A stretch of 36,909 bases of DNA from Mycobacteriaceae bacterium 1482268.1 (GTDB taxonomy: Bacteria > Actinomycetota > Actinomycetes > Mycobacteriales > Mycobacteriaceae), in NCBI GenBank assembly GCA_001665255.1, contig LZSH01000198.1, positions 1 through 36,909 on the forward strand. Reading direction: 5' to 3'. This document shows, piece by piece, positions 26,868 to 35,523 of the stretch; the first letter of the stretch is position 1, and each line of letters begins with the position of its first letter. The notes under the pieces are model-generated. The model ran no database searches. It was given only the letters and a program-made list of their open reading frames with translations, and had not been told where the DNA came from. The translations under genes were made by a program, and so were the position numbers.

Positions 26868-28028
26868 ATGGCTGGTAACCCTGATTTCGATGTGTTCAAG
26901 CTGCCCGAGGAGCACGACGAACTGCGTGCTGTGCTGCGCGATCTCTGCGAGAAGCAGATCGCCCCGTACGCCGGCGACGTCGACGAGAATGCGCGTTTCC
27001 CGGAGGAGGCGCTCAAGGCGCTCAACGAGTCCGGCTTCTCCGCGGTGCACGTCCCGGAAGACTTCGGCGGGCAAGGCGCCGACTCGATCGCCACGTGCAT
27101 CGTCATCGAGGAGGTCGCGCGGGTGGATGCGTCGGCGTCGTTGATTCCGGCAGTGAACAAGCTCGGCACGATGGGGCTGATTCTGGCGGGCTCCGATGAC
27201 CTCAAGAAGCAGGTGTTGCCCGCGATCGCATCAGGCGAGGCGATGGCCTCGTATGCGCTCTCGGAGCGCGAGTCGGGCAGCGACGCCGCCGCAATGCGCA
27301 CCCGCGCCCGCCAGGACGGCGACTCGTGGATCCTCAACGGCACCAAGGCGTGGATCACGAACGGCGGCAAGTCGACCTGGTACACCGTGATGGCGTCCAG
27401 CGATCCGGACAAGGGCGCCAACGGGATTTCGGCGTTCATGGTGCACAAGGACGACGAGGGATTCACCGTGGGGCCGAAGGAGAAGAAGCTCGGCATCAAG
27501 GGTTCGCCGACCACCGAGTTGTATTTCGAGAACTGTCGCATCCCGGGCGACCGCATCATCGGCGAGCCGGGCACCGGCTTCAAGACCGCGCTGCGCACGC
27601 TGGATCACACGCGTCCGACGATCGGCGCGCAGGCGGTCGGCATCGCGCAGGGCGCGCTGGACGCGGCGATCGCTTACACCAAGGAGCGCAAGCAGTTCGG
27701 CACGCCGGTCAGCGACTTCCAAGGCGTGCAGTTCATGCTCGCCGACATGGCGATGAAGGTGGAGGCGGCCCGCTTGATGGTGTACAGCGCCGCGGCGCGC
27801 GCCGAGCGCGGCGAGCCCGCGCTCGGTTTCATCTCCTCGGCGTCGAAGTGCTTCGCCTCCGATGTCGCGATGGAGGTCACCACCGACGCGGTGCAGCTGT
27901 TCGGCGGTGCGGGCTACACGAACGACTTCCCGGTCGAGCGGATGATGCGCGACGCCAAGATCACCCAGATTTACGAGGGCACCAACCAGATTCAGCGCGT
28001 GGTGATGTCGCGCGCCCTGCTGAAGTAG
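26868..28028 (+). CDS. fadE25: Acyl-CoA dehydrogenase FadE25
   Basis: A 386-residue flavin-dependent acyl-CoA dehydrogenase. SYALSERESGSDAAAMRTRA and AWITNGGKSTWYTVMA are the FAD/substrate blocks; KERKQFGTPVSDFQGVQFML and DAVQLFGGAGYTNDFPVERM follow. The catalytic base Glu is at about residue 370 in QIYEGTNQIQRVVMSR. A clear Shine-Dalgarno (AAGGAG) precedes the ATG at 26868. It lies 12 bp after purE, so it shares the purine operon transcript. The substrate is not known. Counterpart of Rv3274c. Confidence 0.95.
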   Translation: MAGNPDFDVFKLPEEHDELRAVLRDLCEKQIAPYAGDVDENARFPEEALKALNESGFSAVHVPEDFGGQGADSIATCIVIEEVARVDASASLIPAVNKLGTMGLILAGSDDLKKQVLPAIASGEAMASYALSERESGSDAAAMRTRARQDGDSWILNGTKAWITNGGKSTWYTVMASSDPDKGANGISAFMVHKDDEGFTVGPKEKKLGIKGSPTTELYFENCRIPGDRIIGEPGTGFKTALRTLDHTRPTIGAQAVGIAQGALDAAIAYTKERKQFGTPVSDFQGVQFMLADMAMKVEAARLMVYSAAARAERGEPALGFISSASKCFASDVAMEVTTDAVQLFGGAGYTNDFPVERMMRDAKITQIYEGTNQIQRVVMSRALLK

Positions 28029-28038
28029 CGCTCTGCCG

Positions 28039-28281
28039 CTAGCCGCCCGAACCTCCGTATGGAGGCGCCTTGTCGGTGGGCACGGCCATCGACGTCTGCT
28101 CCGTCGCGGAGTATGCGGCTGTCGCGGTGCTTCCCAACGTCATGTGCGATGCGGATTCGACCGATGTGGCAGCAGGGGCGCTGCCGCCGGTAAATGCGCC
28201 TGCGATGCCCAGGGCGACTATGGCGCCGCCGCCCGCGACGGCCGCGATCATCTTGGCGCGCCCACGTCCAATTCCGGCCAT
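28039..28281 (-). CDS. Small exported or membrane protein of unknown function
   Basis: An 80-residue protein: MAGIGRGRAKMIAAVAGGGA and then IVALGIAGAFTGGSAPAAT form one hydrophobic segment with a likely signal-peptidase site. A Ser/Thr/Ala-rich tail ends PPYGGSGG. The frame is open further, but the upstream part is basic and low in coding quality; ATG at 28281 gives a normal export signal. It converges with fadE25 after 10 bp. The function is unknown. Confidence 0.6.
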   Translation of the reverse strand: MAGIGRGRAKMIAAVAGGGAIVALGIAGAFTGGSAPAATSVESASHMTLGSTATAAYSATEQTSMAVPTDKAPPYGGSGG

Positions 28282-28425
28282 TGCACAACCCCAATCTCTA
28301 GCGTGTTCAAGCTGCGGCTGCCGGCGCCGCTGCTGAAGGCCATGGAACTCTGTGGGGCTCGTGGGTGAACGACCTCCCAAGCGCATTGTCAGGAAGTTCA
28401 ACTCAAGCTGACAGCGCTTAGTGCA

Positions 28426-29175
28426 TCAACCCATCAGCGTCTTGGTCACCTTCTCCGTCTCTCTGCGGTGGTCAAGCCTCGCCTCCTCGGGGTTGGCGAC
28501 CTGTACCAGCGATGCACCCGCGGCGAGCGGTGCCAGCAGGTTGTCGATCAGTTCGTCGGGGCTGTCCCAGGTCGCCGTCGACAACACCCGATCGTCGGCG
28601 GTGAAACCCTGCGTGGCGGCGGATTCCGTTGCGGCGGTGAGGATATCGACTATCGAACGACCGTCCAGCGCCGGGCCGGGCTGAGGTTCGGGGACGATCT
28701 GGTCGCCGTGCGCGCGCACCGACGTTGCGTAGTCGGTGACCCCGACCGGCACGTCGGCGGCCGCCTTGCCGAAGGGGTCCAGCGACAGCACGGCGATCTC
28801 ACCGGTTCCGACCGCTGCGTCGGCGTCGGCCAGCCGGTCCCCGGTGCACAGGGCCACATCGGCCTCACCGGGGCCGAGCACGACCTCGGCGCCGATGTAC
28901 CAGATGCCGAGCAGAACCGCCGCGGTCTGCCAGTGCGCGGGCAACAGCACGGCGATCCGGTTGTGGGGGCCTGCGCCGAGTTCGTCGCGAAGAAGGTTGG
29001 CGGTCTTGGCCGCCCAGTTGGCCAGGGTCACCGTCGACAGCTCGATCCGCTCGCCGGTGGCGTCGTCGTAGTAGGTGATGCGCGGCCCCACCGGATCCCG
29101 ATTGAGCAACGGATCCAGCAGCGCCTGGCTTAGGGTGGACGAGCGCTCGCCGCGAGGACTACCGGGGGAGGTCAA
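28426..29175 (-). CDS. TIGR03089-type AMP-binding-like protein
   Basis: A 249-residue protein resembling the N-terminal part of an AMP-dependent synthetase: RITYYDDATGERIELSTVTL, then ANWAAKTANLLRDELG and HNRIAVLLPAHWQTAAVLLG. The ATP-binding P-loop and C-terminal domain of real adenylating enzymes are absent, so it is probably not a synthetase. The start is TTG at 29175, overlapping the stop of the LCP gene (TTGA, 29172-29175). Counterpart of Rv3268; its role is unknown. Confidence 0.75.
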   Translation of the reverse strand: MTSPGSPRGERSSTLSQALLDPLLNRDPVGPRITYYDDATGERIELSTVTLANWAAKTANLLRDELGAGPHNRIAVLLPAHWQTAAVLLGIWYIGAEVVLGPGEADVALCTGDRLADADAAVGTGEIAVLSLDPFGKAAADVPVGVTDYATSVRAHGDQIVPEPQPGPALDGRSIVDILTAATESAATQGFTADDRVLSTATWDSPDELIDNLLAPLAAGASLVQVANPEEARLDHRRETEKVTKTLMG

Positions 29176-30656
29176 TTCACGCAGTCGGGGTTGTCCGAGC
29201 CCGCCGTGATGATCGGCGACGGCGCCGGGGGAGCGTCCGGCCCCGAGACGTCCTGCCCGGAGTCGTTGACCGCGGGGTCGGCCGTCGTCAGCGTGGGGTC
29301 GGCGCCGTCCAGGCCGGAGCCGGGGCCGGTGTAGTCGTTGCCGAGCACGACGCGAACCGTGCCGGGCGGGACAGACGGATCGGCAGCGACCGGCAGGCCG
29401 CCGAGATCTTTGGCAACGGCTTGCGCGCCAAGGTCATCGACGTTGTCGGCCAGCACCCGGCTGGTGTCCAGAACGCCGGTGTCGTGGTTGCCGACCGGCC
29501 CGGGCGCGAAACCCTTGTCGGTCAGCACGGCCGACACCGAGGCAGCCAGGCCGTTGATGTCGGTGGCGTTGACCACCTCGGCTGCGGTCTTGCTCGGTGT
29601 GTAGGAGAGCTCCTCGGTCTTGCCCTGGTCCTGCTCCTGCAGTAGGCCGTCGACCCATTCACGCACCTCGTTGGGGTCGATTCGTACGACACTCTGCATG
29701 CCGTCGTCGCTCCAGCCGTTCTCGTCGAGCACCGGGATGGTGGCGAACGCGACGTTGCCCGCGGCCAGCTTCTGCAGCTGCTCGGCGAATTGCATGACAT
29801 CCCAACCGTCGGACAGCACCACCGAGCGCTGAACCGCCTCTTGCAGCCGGTTCAGCGTGGCAGGGCTCGACAGCGTCTTGCCCGAAATGACTTGGTGGGC
29901 AAGAGAAGCCATAACCACCTGCTGACGCACCACGCGATCGAGGTCGCCGCGGGGAAGGTCGTGGCGCTGACGCACGAAGCTCAAAGCCTGTGGCCCGTCC
30001 AGCTTCTGCCATCCGGAGGGAAAGTCAGCACCCGAAAGCGGTTCGTAGACAGGATTTCTCAGGCAGACGTTGACGCCACCAAGCGCATCGGTGATCAGCG
30101 CGAAGCCGAGCAGGCCGATCTCGGCGTAATGGTCGACGGTGACGCCGGTGAGGTTGGCGACGGTCTTGATCAACGCTTCGCGACCGGCTTCGGTGGCTTC
30201 TGGTTCGGCGACCGACGGGTCGACGCCCTGCTGCTCGACCAGCTTCTTCAACTTCTCCAGGTGCTCCGACCCGTAGACGCCGTTGATCTTCATCTTGCCG
30301 ATGCCCGGCGCCTCGACGTAGGAGTCGCGCGGGATCGAGATCGCGGTCGCGGACTTCCCGTTGTTGGGGATGCGCACCAGGATGATCGTGTCGGTGTTGG
30401 TCGACTCGTCGTCACCGGCCCGCAGCGTGGCCAGTTCCTCCTCGGACAGCGGGTTGCCGTGGGCATCGGTTCGGCTGTCCAGACCGACGAGCAGGATGTC
30501 GATCGCGCCGTCCTCACCGCCGCCGCCGAGCGCGGCCGAGGTGATGTGGTTGATGCCGGATTCGAACGAGCGGATCTTGCTCCAGGCCACGCCGGTGCCG
30601 ATGACGATCGTCGACGCAGTCAAGACGGCGAGGATCCGGAGTAGGCGGGGGGGCAT
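29172..30656 (-). CDS. lcp1: LytR-CpsA-Psr family cell-wall ligase (Lcp1-type)
   Basis: A 494-residue protein with an N-terminal transmembrane anchor (RILAVLTASTIVIGTGVAW). The LCP domain follows: DILLVGLDSRTDAHGNPLS, then DTIILVRIPNNGKSATAISI and PRDSYVEAPG, and GGVNVCLRNP. SFVRQRHDLPRGDLDRVVRQ carries the pyrophosphate-binding Arg/Asp residues. A LytR_C domain forms the C-terminal third. The M. tuberculosis counterpart in this position (Rv3267, Lcp1) joins arabinogalactan to peptidoglycan. ATG at 30656; a TAACCT -10 ends 6 nt upstream, so the mRNA is probably leaderless. It is divergent from rmlD, whose product supplies the linker rhamnose. Confidence 0.92.
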   Translation of the reverse strand: MPPRLLRILAVLTASTIVIGTGVAWSKIRSFESGINHITSAALGGGGEDGAIDILLVGLDSRTDAHGNPLSEEELATLRAGDDESTNTDTIILVRIPNNGKSATAISIPRDSYVEAPGIGKMKINGVYGSEHLEKLKKLVEQQGVDPSVAEPEATEAGREALIKTVANLTGVTVDHYAEIGLLGFALITDALGGVNVCLRNPVYEPLSGADFPSGWQKLDGPQALSFVRQRHDLPRGDLDRVVRQQVVMASLAHQVISGKTLSSPATLNRLQEAVQRSVVLSDGWDVMQFAEQLQKLAAGNVAFATIPVLDENGWSDDGMQSVVRIDPNEVREWVDGLLQEQDQGKTEELSYTPSKTAAEVVNATDINGLAASVSAVLTDKGFAPGPVGNHDTGVLDTSRVLADNVDDLGAQAVAKDLGGLPVAADPSVPPGTVRVVLGNDYTGPGSGLDGADPTLTTADPAVNDSGQDVSGPDAPPAPSPIITAGSDNPDCVN

Positions 30657-30662
30657 CAGCCC

Positions 30663-30668
30663 AGGTTA
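30663..30668 (-). promoter_or_regulatory. -10 box TAACCT of lcp1
   Basis: TAACCT on the minus strand ends 6 nt before the lcp1 ATG at 30656. There is no Shine-Dalgarno, consistent with a leaderless transcript. No convincing -35 element was found. Confidence 0.4.
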
Positions 30669-30723
30669 CTTGTGTCGGGGGTGCAGACCCGGTAGCTGGA
30701 GCCCGGCGTGCCAGACTCGGCTC

Positions 30724-31587
30724 GTGGGGAATCGGATCGTGATCACAGGTGCAGGCGGGCAGCTCGGGAGCTTTCTGACCGCGGAAACCGGGCGGCGCGA
30801 TCTCGATGTGCTGGCCATGACGTCGGCGCAATGGGACATCACCAACGCCGACGCGGCCGAGCAAATCGTGTCGCGGGGCGACATCGTGGTGAATTGCGCC
30901 GCCTACACCGCCGTTGATGCCGCCGAGAGCGACCCGCAACGGGCCTACGCGGTCAACGCGGCCGGCCCCGGAATTCTGGCGCGGGCCTGTATGAAAGCGG
31001 GCGCGCGACTGATCCACGTCTCGACCGACTACGTCTTCGACGGGGTGTTCGACGGTGCGCCGCGACCCTACGAGGTGGACGACGCCACGGGGCCGCTGAG
31101 CGTCTACGGCAAAACCAAGCTGGCGGGCGAGCAGGCGGTGCACGATGAATTGCCCGACGGCCACGTGGTGCGCACGGCGTGGGTGTACACCGGCGTGGGC
31201 TCCGATTTCGTCGGCGTGATGCGGCGGCTGGCGGCGGGCGACGGGCCGGTCACCGTGGTCGCTGATCAGGTGGGGTCGCCGACTTACGTCGCGGACCTGG
31301 GCCTGGCGTTGCTGGAGATCGCGCAGCGGCCGTCGGCGCCGCAGCTGCTGCACGTCGCGAACGAGGGCGCGGCCAGCCGGTACGAGCAGGCGCGCGCGGT
31401 GTTCGAAGGCGTCGGCGCCGACCCCGAACGGGTGCATCCGGCCACCACTGAGGAGGTGCCGCGGCCCGCGCCGCGGCCTCGTTACACGGCGCTGTCGAGC
31501 AGCGCTGCTGTGGCGGCGGGCCTGACGCCGCTGCGGCCGTGGCGCGACGCGCTTGCCGCGGCGTTGGCCCAAGCCAACGGAAATTGA
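30724..31587 (+). CDS. rmlD: dTDP-4-dehydrorhamnose reductase RmlD
   Basis: A 287-residue extended SDR, the last enzyme of dTDP-L-rhamnose synthesis, needed for the rhamnose of the arabinogalactan linker. Motifs: GNRIVITGAGGQLGSFLTAE (NAD(P) site), NCAAYTAVDAAESDP, LIHVSTDYVFDG and the catalytic YGKTKLAGEQ (YxxxK), then RTAWVYTGVGSDFV. The start is GTG at 30724; an in-frame GTG at 30739 is less likely because it would remove part of the first strand. It leads a plus-strand cluster with wbbL and manB. Counterpart of Rv3266c. Confidence 0.93.
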   Translation: MGNRIVITGAGGQLGSFLTAETGRRDLDVLAMTSAQWDITNADAAEQIVSRGDIVVNCAAYTAVDAAESDPQRAYAVNAAGPGILARACMKAGARLIHVSTDYVFDGVFDGAPRPYEVDDATGPLSVYGKTKLAGEQAVHDELPDGHVVRTAWVYTGVGSDFVGVMRRLAAGDGPVTVVADQVGSPTYVADLGLALLEIAQRPSAPQLLHVANEGAASRYEQARAVFEGVGADPERVHPATTEEVPRPAPRPRYTALSSSAAVAAGLTPLRPWRDALAAALAQANGN

Positions 31588-31609
31588 CCCGGCCACTACC
31601 CTCAACGCG

Positions 31610-31661
31610 GTGAGCGACGAAATGGCGGCTGTCGCGTGAGCGACGAATTGATGGCTGTCGC
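31610..31661 (+). repeat. Two 26-bp tandem repeats forming coupled mini-cistrons before wbbL
   Basis: GTGAGCGACGA recurs at 31610, 31636 and 31662, spaced exactly 26 bp; the third is the wbbL start. The first two units read as nine-codon ORFs, VSDEMAAVA and VSDELMAVA, each ending in a TGA that overlaps the next GTG as GTGA. The wbbL protein begins with the similar VSDDLVVV. Twenty-six is not a multiple of three, so each unit is in a new frame. A duplicated start region acting as upstream ORFs is the simplest reading. Confidence 0.7.
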
Positions 31662-32564
31662 GTGAGCGACGATCTAGTAGTGGTGACGGTGACCTATTCA
31701 CCGGGTCCCCACCTGGCTCGATTTCTCGCCACTCTGTCGCATGCCACCGAACGTCCGGTGACGGTCGTCATGGCCGACAACGGTTCGACCGACGGCAGCC
31801 CCGAGGAAGCGCTCGAGCGTTTCCCCAATACCCGGTTGCTGCGCACCGGCGGGAATCCGGGCTATGGCACAGCGGTGAACCGCGCCGTCGCCGAGCTGCG
31901 CAAGGACGGCGCGAACGATCTGGACCTCTTCATCGTCGCCAATCCCGACATCCAGTGGGGCCCCGGCAGCATCGACGCCCTGCTCGACGCCGCGGGACGC
32001 TGGCCGGGCGCAGCGTGTCTCGGCCCGTTGATCCGGGAGCCGGACGGCTCGGTGTATCCGTCGGCGCGCCACCAGCCGAGCCTCATCCGAGGCGGCATGC
32101 ACGCGGTCGTCGGGCCGCTGTGGCGGTCCAACCCGTGGACGGCCGCCTACCGCCAGGACCGGCTCGAGCCCAGCGAACGCCCTGTCGGCTGGCTCTCGGG
32201 AGCTTGCCTGTTGCTGCGCGGCGCCGCGTTCGATGACGTCGGCGGCTTCGACGAGCGCTACTTCATGTACATGGAAGACGTCGACCTGGGCGATCGGTTC
32301 GGCAGGGCCGGCTGGCAGAACGTGTACGTGCCCGCGTCCGAAGTGTTGCACGACAAGGGCCATTCCACGGGCCGCGACCCCGCCCGCAACTTGGCCGCTC
32401 ATCACACGAGCACCTACACTTTCCTGGCCGACCGGCACAATAAGCGGTGGCAGGCGCCCTTGAGGTGGACGATGAGAGGCGCGCTGGAAGTGCGCTCGAG
32501 GCTCGTGGTCAGGAGCAGTCGGCGCCAGGGGAAAGGACGGCGGAGCCGTGGCGGAAGCCGTTAA
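31662..32564 (+). CDS. wbbL: Rhamnosyltransferase WbbL (arabinogalactan linker)
   Basis: A 300-residue GT2-family enzyme that adds rhamnose to decaprenyl-PP-GlcNAc, an essential step of linker synthesis. It begins LVVVTVTYSPGPHLARFLAT, has VVMADNGSTDGS (nucleotide site), a metal-binding motif region FIVANPDIQWGPGS, and GGFDERYFMYMEDVDLGDRF with the catalytic ED pair. A basic tail (RSSRRQGKGRRSRGGSR) is odd but lies in the overlap with manB (17 bp). GTG at 31662 is coupled to two mini-ORFs upstream. Counterpart of Rv3265c. Confidence 0.92.
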   Translation: MSDDLVVVTVTYSPGPHLARFLATLSHATERPVTVVMADNGSTDGSPEEALERFPNTRLLRTGGNPGYGTAVNRAVAELRKDGANDLDLFIVANPDIQWGPGSIDALLDAAGRWPGAACLGPLIREPDGSVYPSARHQPSLIRGGMHAVVGPLWRSNPWTAAYRQDRLEPSERPVGWLSGACLLLRGAAFDDVGGFDERYFMYMEDVDLGDRFGRAGWQNVYVPASEVLHDKGHSTGRDPARNLAAHHTSTYTFLADRHNKRWQAPLRWTMRGALEVRSRLVVRSSRRQGKGRRSRGGSR

Positions 32565-33636
32565 TCCAGCGGAAGTGGACGCCGTCATTCTCGTCGGCGG
32601 GCAGGGCACCCGGCTGCGGCCGCTCACGCTGTCGGCGCCGAAGCCCATGCTGCCGACCGCGGGGCTGCCGTTTTTGACTCATCTGCTTTCGCGGATCGCC
32701 GCGGCCGGAATCGAACACGTCGTGCTGGGCACCTCGTACAAGGCGGGCGTATTCGAATCGGAATTCGGCGACGGCTCCAAGATGGGGCTGCAGATCGAAT
32801 ACGTCGTCGAAGAGGAGGCGTTGGGAACAGGCGGCGGTATCGCCAACGTCGCGCGCAAGCTGCGATACGACACCGCCGTGGTGTTCAACGGCGACGTGCT
32901 GTCGGGTGCCGATCTCGGGTCGCTGCTGGCGACCCATTGCGACCACGACGCCGACGTGACGCTGCACCTGGTGCGCGTCGGCGACCCGCGCGCGTTTGGC
33001 TGCGTGCCAACCGACGCCGACGGTCTGGTCACCGCGTTCCTGGAGAAGACCGAGGATCCGCCGACCGACCAGATCAACGCAGGCTGCTATGTGTTCAAGC
33101 GCGAGATCATCGACCGTCTGCCCAAGGGCAGGGCGCTGTCGGTGGAGCGGGAGGTGTTCCCGCAGCTGCTGGCCGACGGCTACAAGGTGTGCGGGCACGT
33201 CGACGCCTCCTACTGGCGGGACATGGGCACGCCGGAGGACTTCGTGCGCGGCTCGTCTGACCTGGTTCGCGGTATCGCGCCGTCACCGGCTCTGCACGGG
33301 CACCGCGGCGAGTCGCTGGTGCATGACGGCGCCGCGGTGGCGCCGGGCGCGCTGCTGATCGGCGGCACTGTTGTCGGCAGGGGCGCCGAAATCGGCCCTG
33401 GCGCAAGGCTGGACGGTGCGGTGATCTTCGACGGGGTGCGCGTCGAGGCGGGGTCGGTGATCGAGCGGTCGATCATCGGTTTCGGCGCCCGCATCGGTCC
33501 ACGCGCGCTGATCCGCGACGGGGTGATCGGCGACGGCGCCGACATCGGTGCGCGGTGTGAACTGCTGCGCGGTGCGAGGGTGTGGCCCGGGGTGGCAATC
33601 CCCGACGGCGGGATCCGCTACTCGACCGACGTCTGA
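32548..33636 (+). CDS. manB: Mannose-1-phosphate guanylyltransferase (ManB/ManC type)
   Basis: A 362-residue nucleotidyltransferase. The N-terminal domain has VILVGGQGTRLRPLT and APKPMLPTAGLPFL (activator and substrate loops), and VVFNGDVLSGADL holds the metal-binding Asp. The C-terminal part is a left-handed beta-helix with hexapeptide repeats (GGTVVGRGAEIGPGARLDGA onward). It makes GDP-mannose for PIM, LM/LAM and glycoproteins. GTG at 32548 overlaps wbbL. The M. tuberculosis counterpart Rv3264c is called ManB although the reaction is that of ManC; it has also been named rmlA2. Confidence 0.9.
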   Translation: MAEAVNPAEVDAVILVGGQGTRLRPLTLSAPKPMLPTAGLPFLTHLLSRIAAAGIEHVVLGTSYKAGVFESEFGDGSKMGLQIEYVVEEEALGTGGGIANVARKLRYDTAVVFNGDVLSGADLGSLLATHCDHDADVTLHLVRVGDPRAFGCVPTDADGLVTAFLEKTEDPPTDQINAGCYVFKREIIDRLPKGRALSVEREVFPQLLADGYKVCGHVDASYWRDMGTPEDFVRGSSDLVRGIAPSPALHGHRGESLVHDGAAVAPGALLIGGTVVGRGAEIGPGARLDGAVIFDGVRVEAGSVIERSIIGFGARIGPRALIRDGVIGDGADIGARCELLRGARVWPGVAIPDGGIRYSTDV

Positions 33637-33640
33637 GCGC

Positions 33641-34186
33641 TCACCCCGTGCGACGCTGCGCAGCGGCGGCGAGTTGAGCCAGTCCGAAGTCCGTGCCCTC
33701 GGGCAAGGCGTCGAGCGGCCACCAGCGCAGGTCCAATGACTCGTCACTGCAAGCGATTTCGGCCGCCGCAGGGGCGTGGGCGATGAACTGCAGATCGAGA
33801 TGGCGAGTGGGCACGCCGAGCGAGCACGTCACCGGGTGCACGTGTAGCGCCGCGATGTCGCGGTCGATCGTCAGCCCGGCGATGCCGGACTCCTCGGTGG
33901 CTTCGCGCAGCGCGGCCGCGACGATGTCGGTGTCGCCCTCCTCGCAATGGCCGCCGAGCTGCAGCCAGCGGCCGAACCGCGGATGCAACGTCAGCAGCGC
34001 GTGTGTACCCCTGTCATCGAGCACGAGCGCCGACGCCGTCACGTGGCCGGGCACGCAGTCGCGTAGACATGCATCCTCGCGCGCCACCACGAACGACAAC
34101 ACCGCATGCCGCAGCGTGTCCTGCATGGGGTTGGGTGCGGCCCAATCGGTCAGCGCCTCAATCGTCGACTCGCGCAGGGGGCTCAC
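33641..34186 (-). CDS. NUDIX hydrolase
   Basis: A 181-residue NUDIX protein. The box [20 protein letters not shown] and the following EESGI fit G-x5-E-x7-R-E-x2-E-E-x-G completely, so it should be active on a nucleoside-diphosphate-linked substrate. GTG at 34186 overlaps the TGA of fbiB as GTGA (34183-34186), which couples it to F420 synthesis genes. A link to F420 or GTP-activated intermediates is possible but not shown. It converges on manB with only 4 bp between the stops. Confidence 0.87.
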   Translation of the reverse strand: MSPLRESTIEALTDWAAPNPMQDTLRHAVLSFVVAREDACLRDCVPGHVTASALVLDDRGTHALLTLHPRFGRWLQLGGHCEEGDTDIVAAALREATEESGIAGLTIDRDIAALHVHPVTCSLGVPTRHLDLQFIAHAPAAAEIACSDESLDLRWWPLDALPEGTDFGLAQLAAAAQRRTG

Positions 34187-35523
34187 TTGCGCACCAACAA
34201 CCCCCCGGTCGGCGCCGGTTCGCGCGGACCCGACCGCTCTTCGGGGTAGCCGATCGCAATGGCGCCCAACGGTTCCCAGTCGTCGGGCAGCTCGAGTTCG
34301 GAGCGGACCAGGTCGGCGGCGAAGATCGTCGAACCGATCCAGCAGCTGCCGACCCCGCGCACGGCCAGCGCGACGAGGAGTGCCTGCACGGCCGCACCCA
34401 CCGCAACGGTGAACATGGTGCGTTCGGCGGCTGTCCGCGCCGCATCCGGATAGCTGTGCGCTCCGTCGGGGACCAGAAACGGGATCAGCAGTTCGGGTGC
34501 GTCGTAGAGGATCTGCCCGCGCGCGACGCGACGTTCGACGGCCTCGGGCTCCCTCCCGTCACCCGCGAGGTCGGATCGCCACTTGTCCTTCATGTGATCC
34601 AGCAGCCGGATCCTGGTGCCGGGGTGGGCCATCCACACGAACCGCACCGGACGGGTGTGGTGCGGGGCGGGCGCCGTCAGCGCCTCCGCGACGGCGGCCT
34701 CGATGATTTCCGGCGGCACGGGCTCGCCGCTGAAGCGCCGCACCGACCGGCGCATCAGCTGCGCCTGCGCGCGGCCCATCGCCAGCGCCTCCTCGGTGCC
34801 CAACCAGAACAAGTCCTCCTCGCCTGGCCGCAGCAGCGTGCGGGCGGTGGATCCGTTGTCCCGCAAGGTCAGCCCGCGCACCACTGCGACCGGGACGCCG
34901 GTCAGCTTGCCCTTCACCAGATCGGCGGCGGCCGCGATCTCGTCGGCGACCGCAACCTCGGTGACGACGAGTTCGTTGCCGTGCCCGTCGTGTTCGCCGG
35001 CATAGCCGTGCAACACCGTGAGACCGGCCGCGCCGATGGCGGCGTCGATCTGACCATTGCGCCAGGCGCGGCCCATGGTGTCGGTGACGACGACGCCGAC
35101 GGTCACGCCGAGCTTCTCGCGCAGTCCGGCGCGCAATGCAGCGGCGCTGCCGTCAGGGTCGACGGGCAGCAGCGCCAATTCGGTTGCGCCGACATTGGAA
35201 CCGTCCACGCCGGCCGCGGCCTGCACGATGCCGAGGTTGTTCTCGGTGATCAGGGTGCGGCCCTTGCGCGCCAGCACCCGGACAGCTTCTTGGTCGATCA
35301 GCTTGCGCCGCAACCTATCCCGCTCTTCGGGGTCGGCGGGAGCAGACAGGATGCGGCCCTCGCACTTGGACAGCACCTTGCTCGTCACCACCACGACGTC
35401 GCCGTCACGCAGCCACGGCGCGGCGGCGGCCAGTTCTTCTGCCAGGTCGTCGCCGGGGCGGAACTCCGGCAGGCCGGGCACCGGAAGAATCTCGATGGCG
35501 GCCGCCGAACCGTGGTCGGTCAT
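34183..35523 (-). CDS. fbiB: Bifunctional F420:gamma-glutamyl ligase FbiB
   Basis: A 446-residue two-domain enzyme. The N-terminal CofE domain (about 10-245) has [33 protein letters not shown], and [20 protein letters not shown], and adds glutamates to F420-0. The C-terminal nitroreductase-like domain (about 250-446, [16 protein letters not shown] and [12 protein letters not shown]) binds FMN and reduces dehydro-F420. ATG at 35523 overlaps the fbiA stop (ATGA, 35520-35523). Counterpart of Rv3262. F420 is a major mycobacterial redox cofactor. Confidence 0.95.
   Translation of the reverse strand: MTDHGSAAAIEILPVPGLPEFRPGDDLAEELAAAAPWLRDGDVVVVTSKVLSKCEGRILSAPADPEERDRLRRKLIDQEAVRVLARKGRTLITENNLGIVQAAAGVDGSNVGATELALLPVDPDGSAAALRAGLREKLGVTVGVVVTDTMGRAWRNGQIDAAIGAAGLTVLHGYAGEHDGHGNELVVTEVAVADEIAAAADLVKGKLTGVPVAVVRGLTLRDNGSTARTLLRPGEEDLFWLGTEEALAMGRAQAQLMRRSVRRFSGEPVPPEIIEAAVAEALTAPAPHHTRPVRFVWMAHPGTRIRLLDHMKDKWRSDLAGDGREPEAVERRVARGQILYDAPELLIPFLVPDGAHSYPDAARTAAERTMFTVAVGAAVQALLVALAVRGVGSCWIGSTIFAADLVRSELELPDDWEPLGAIAIGYPEERSGPREPAPTGGLLVRK

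Noticed and set aside
30361-30723. Upstream extension of rmlD by 121 codons
   Set aside because: It would overlap lcp1 completely in antisense; the RmlD NAD-binding motif begins just after the GTG at 30724.
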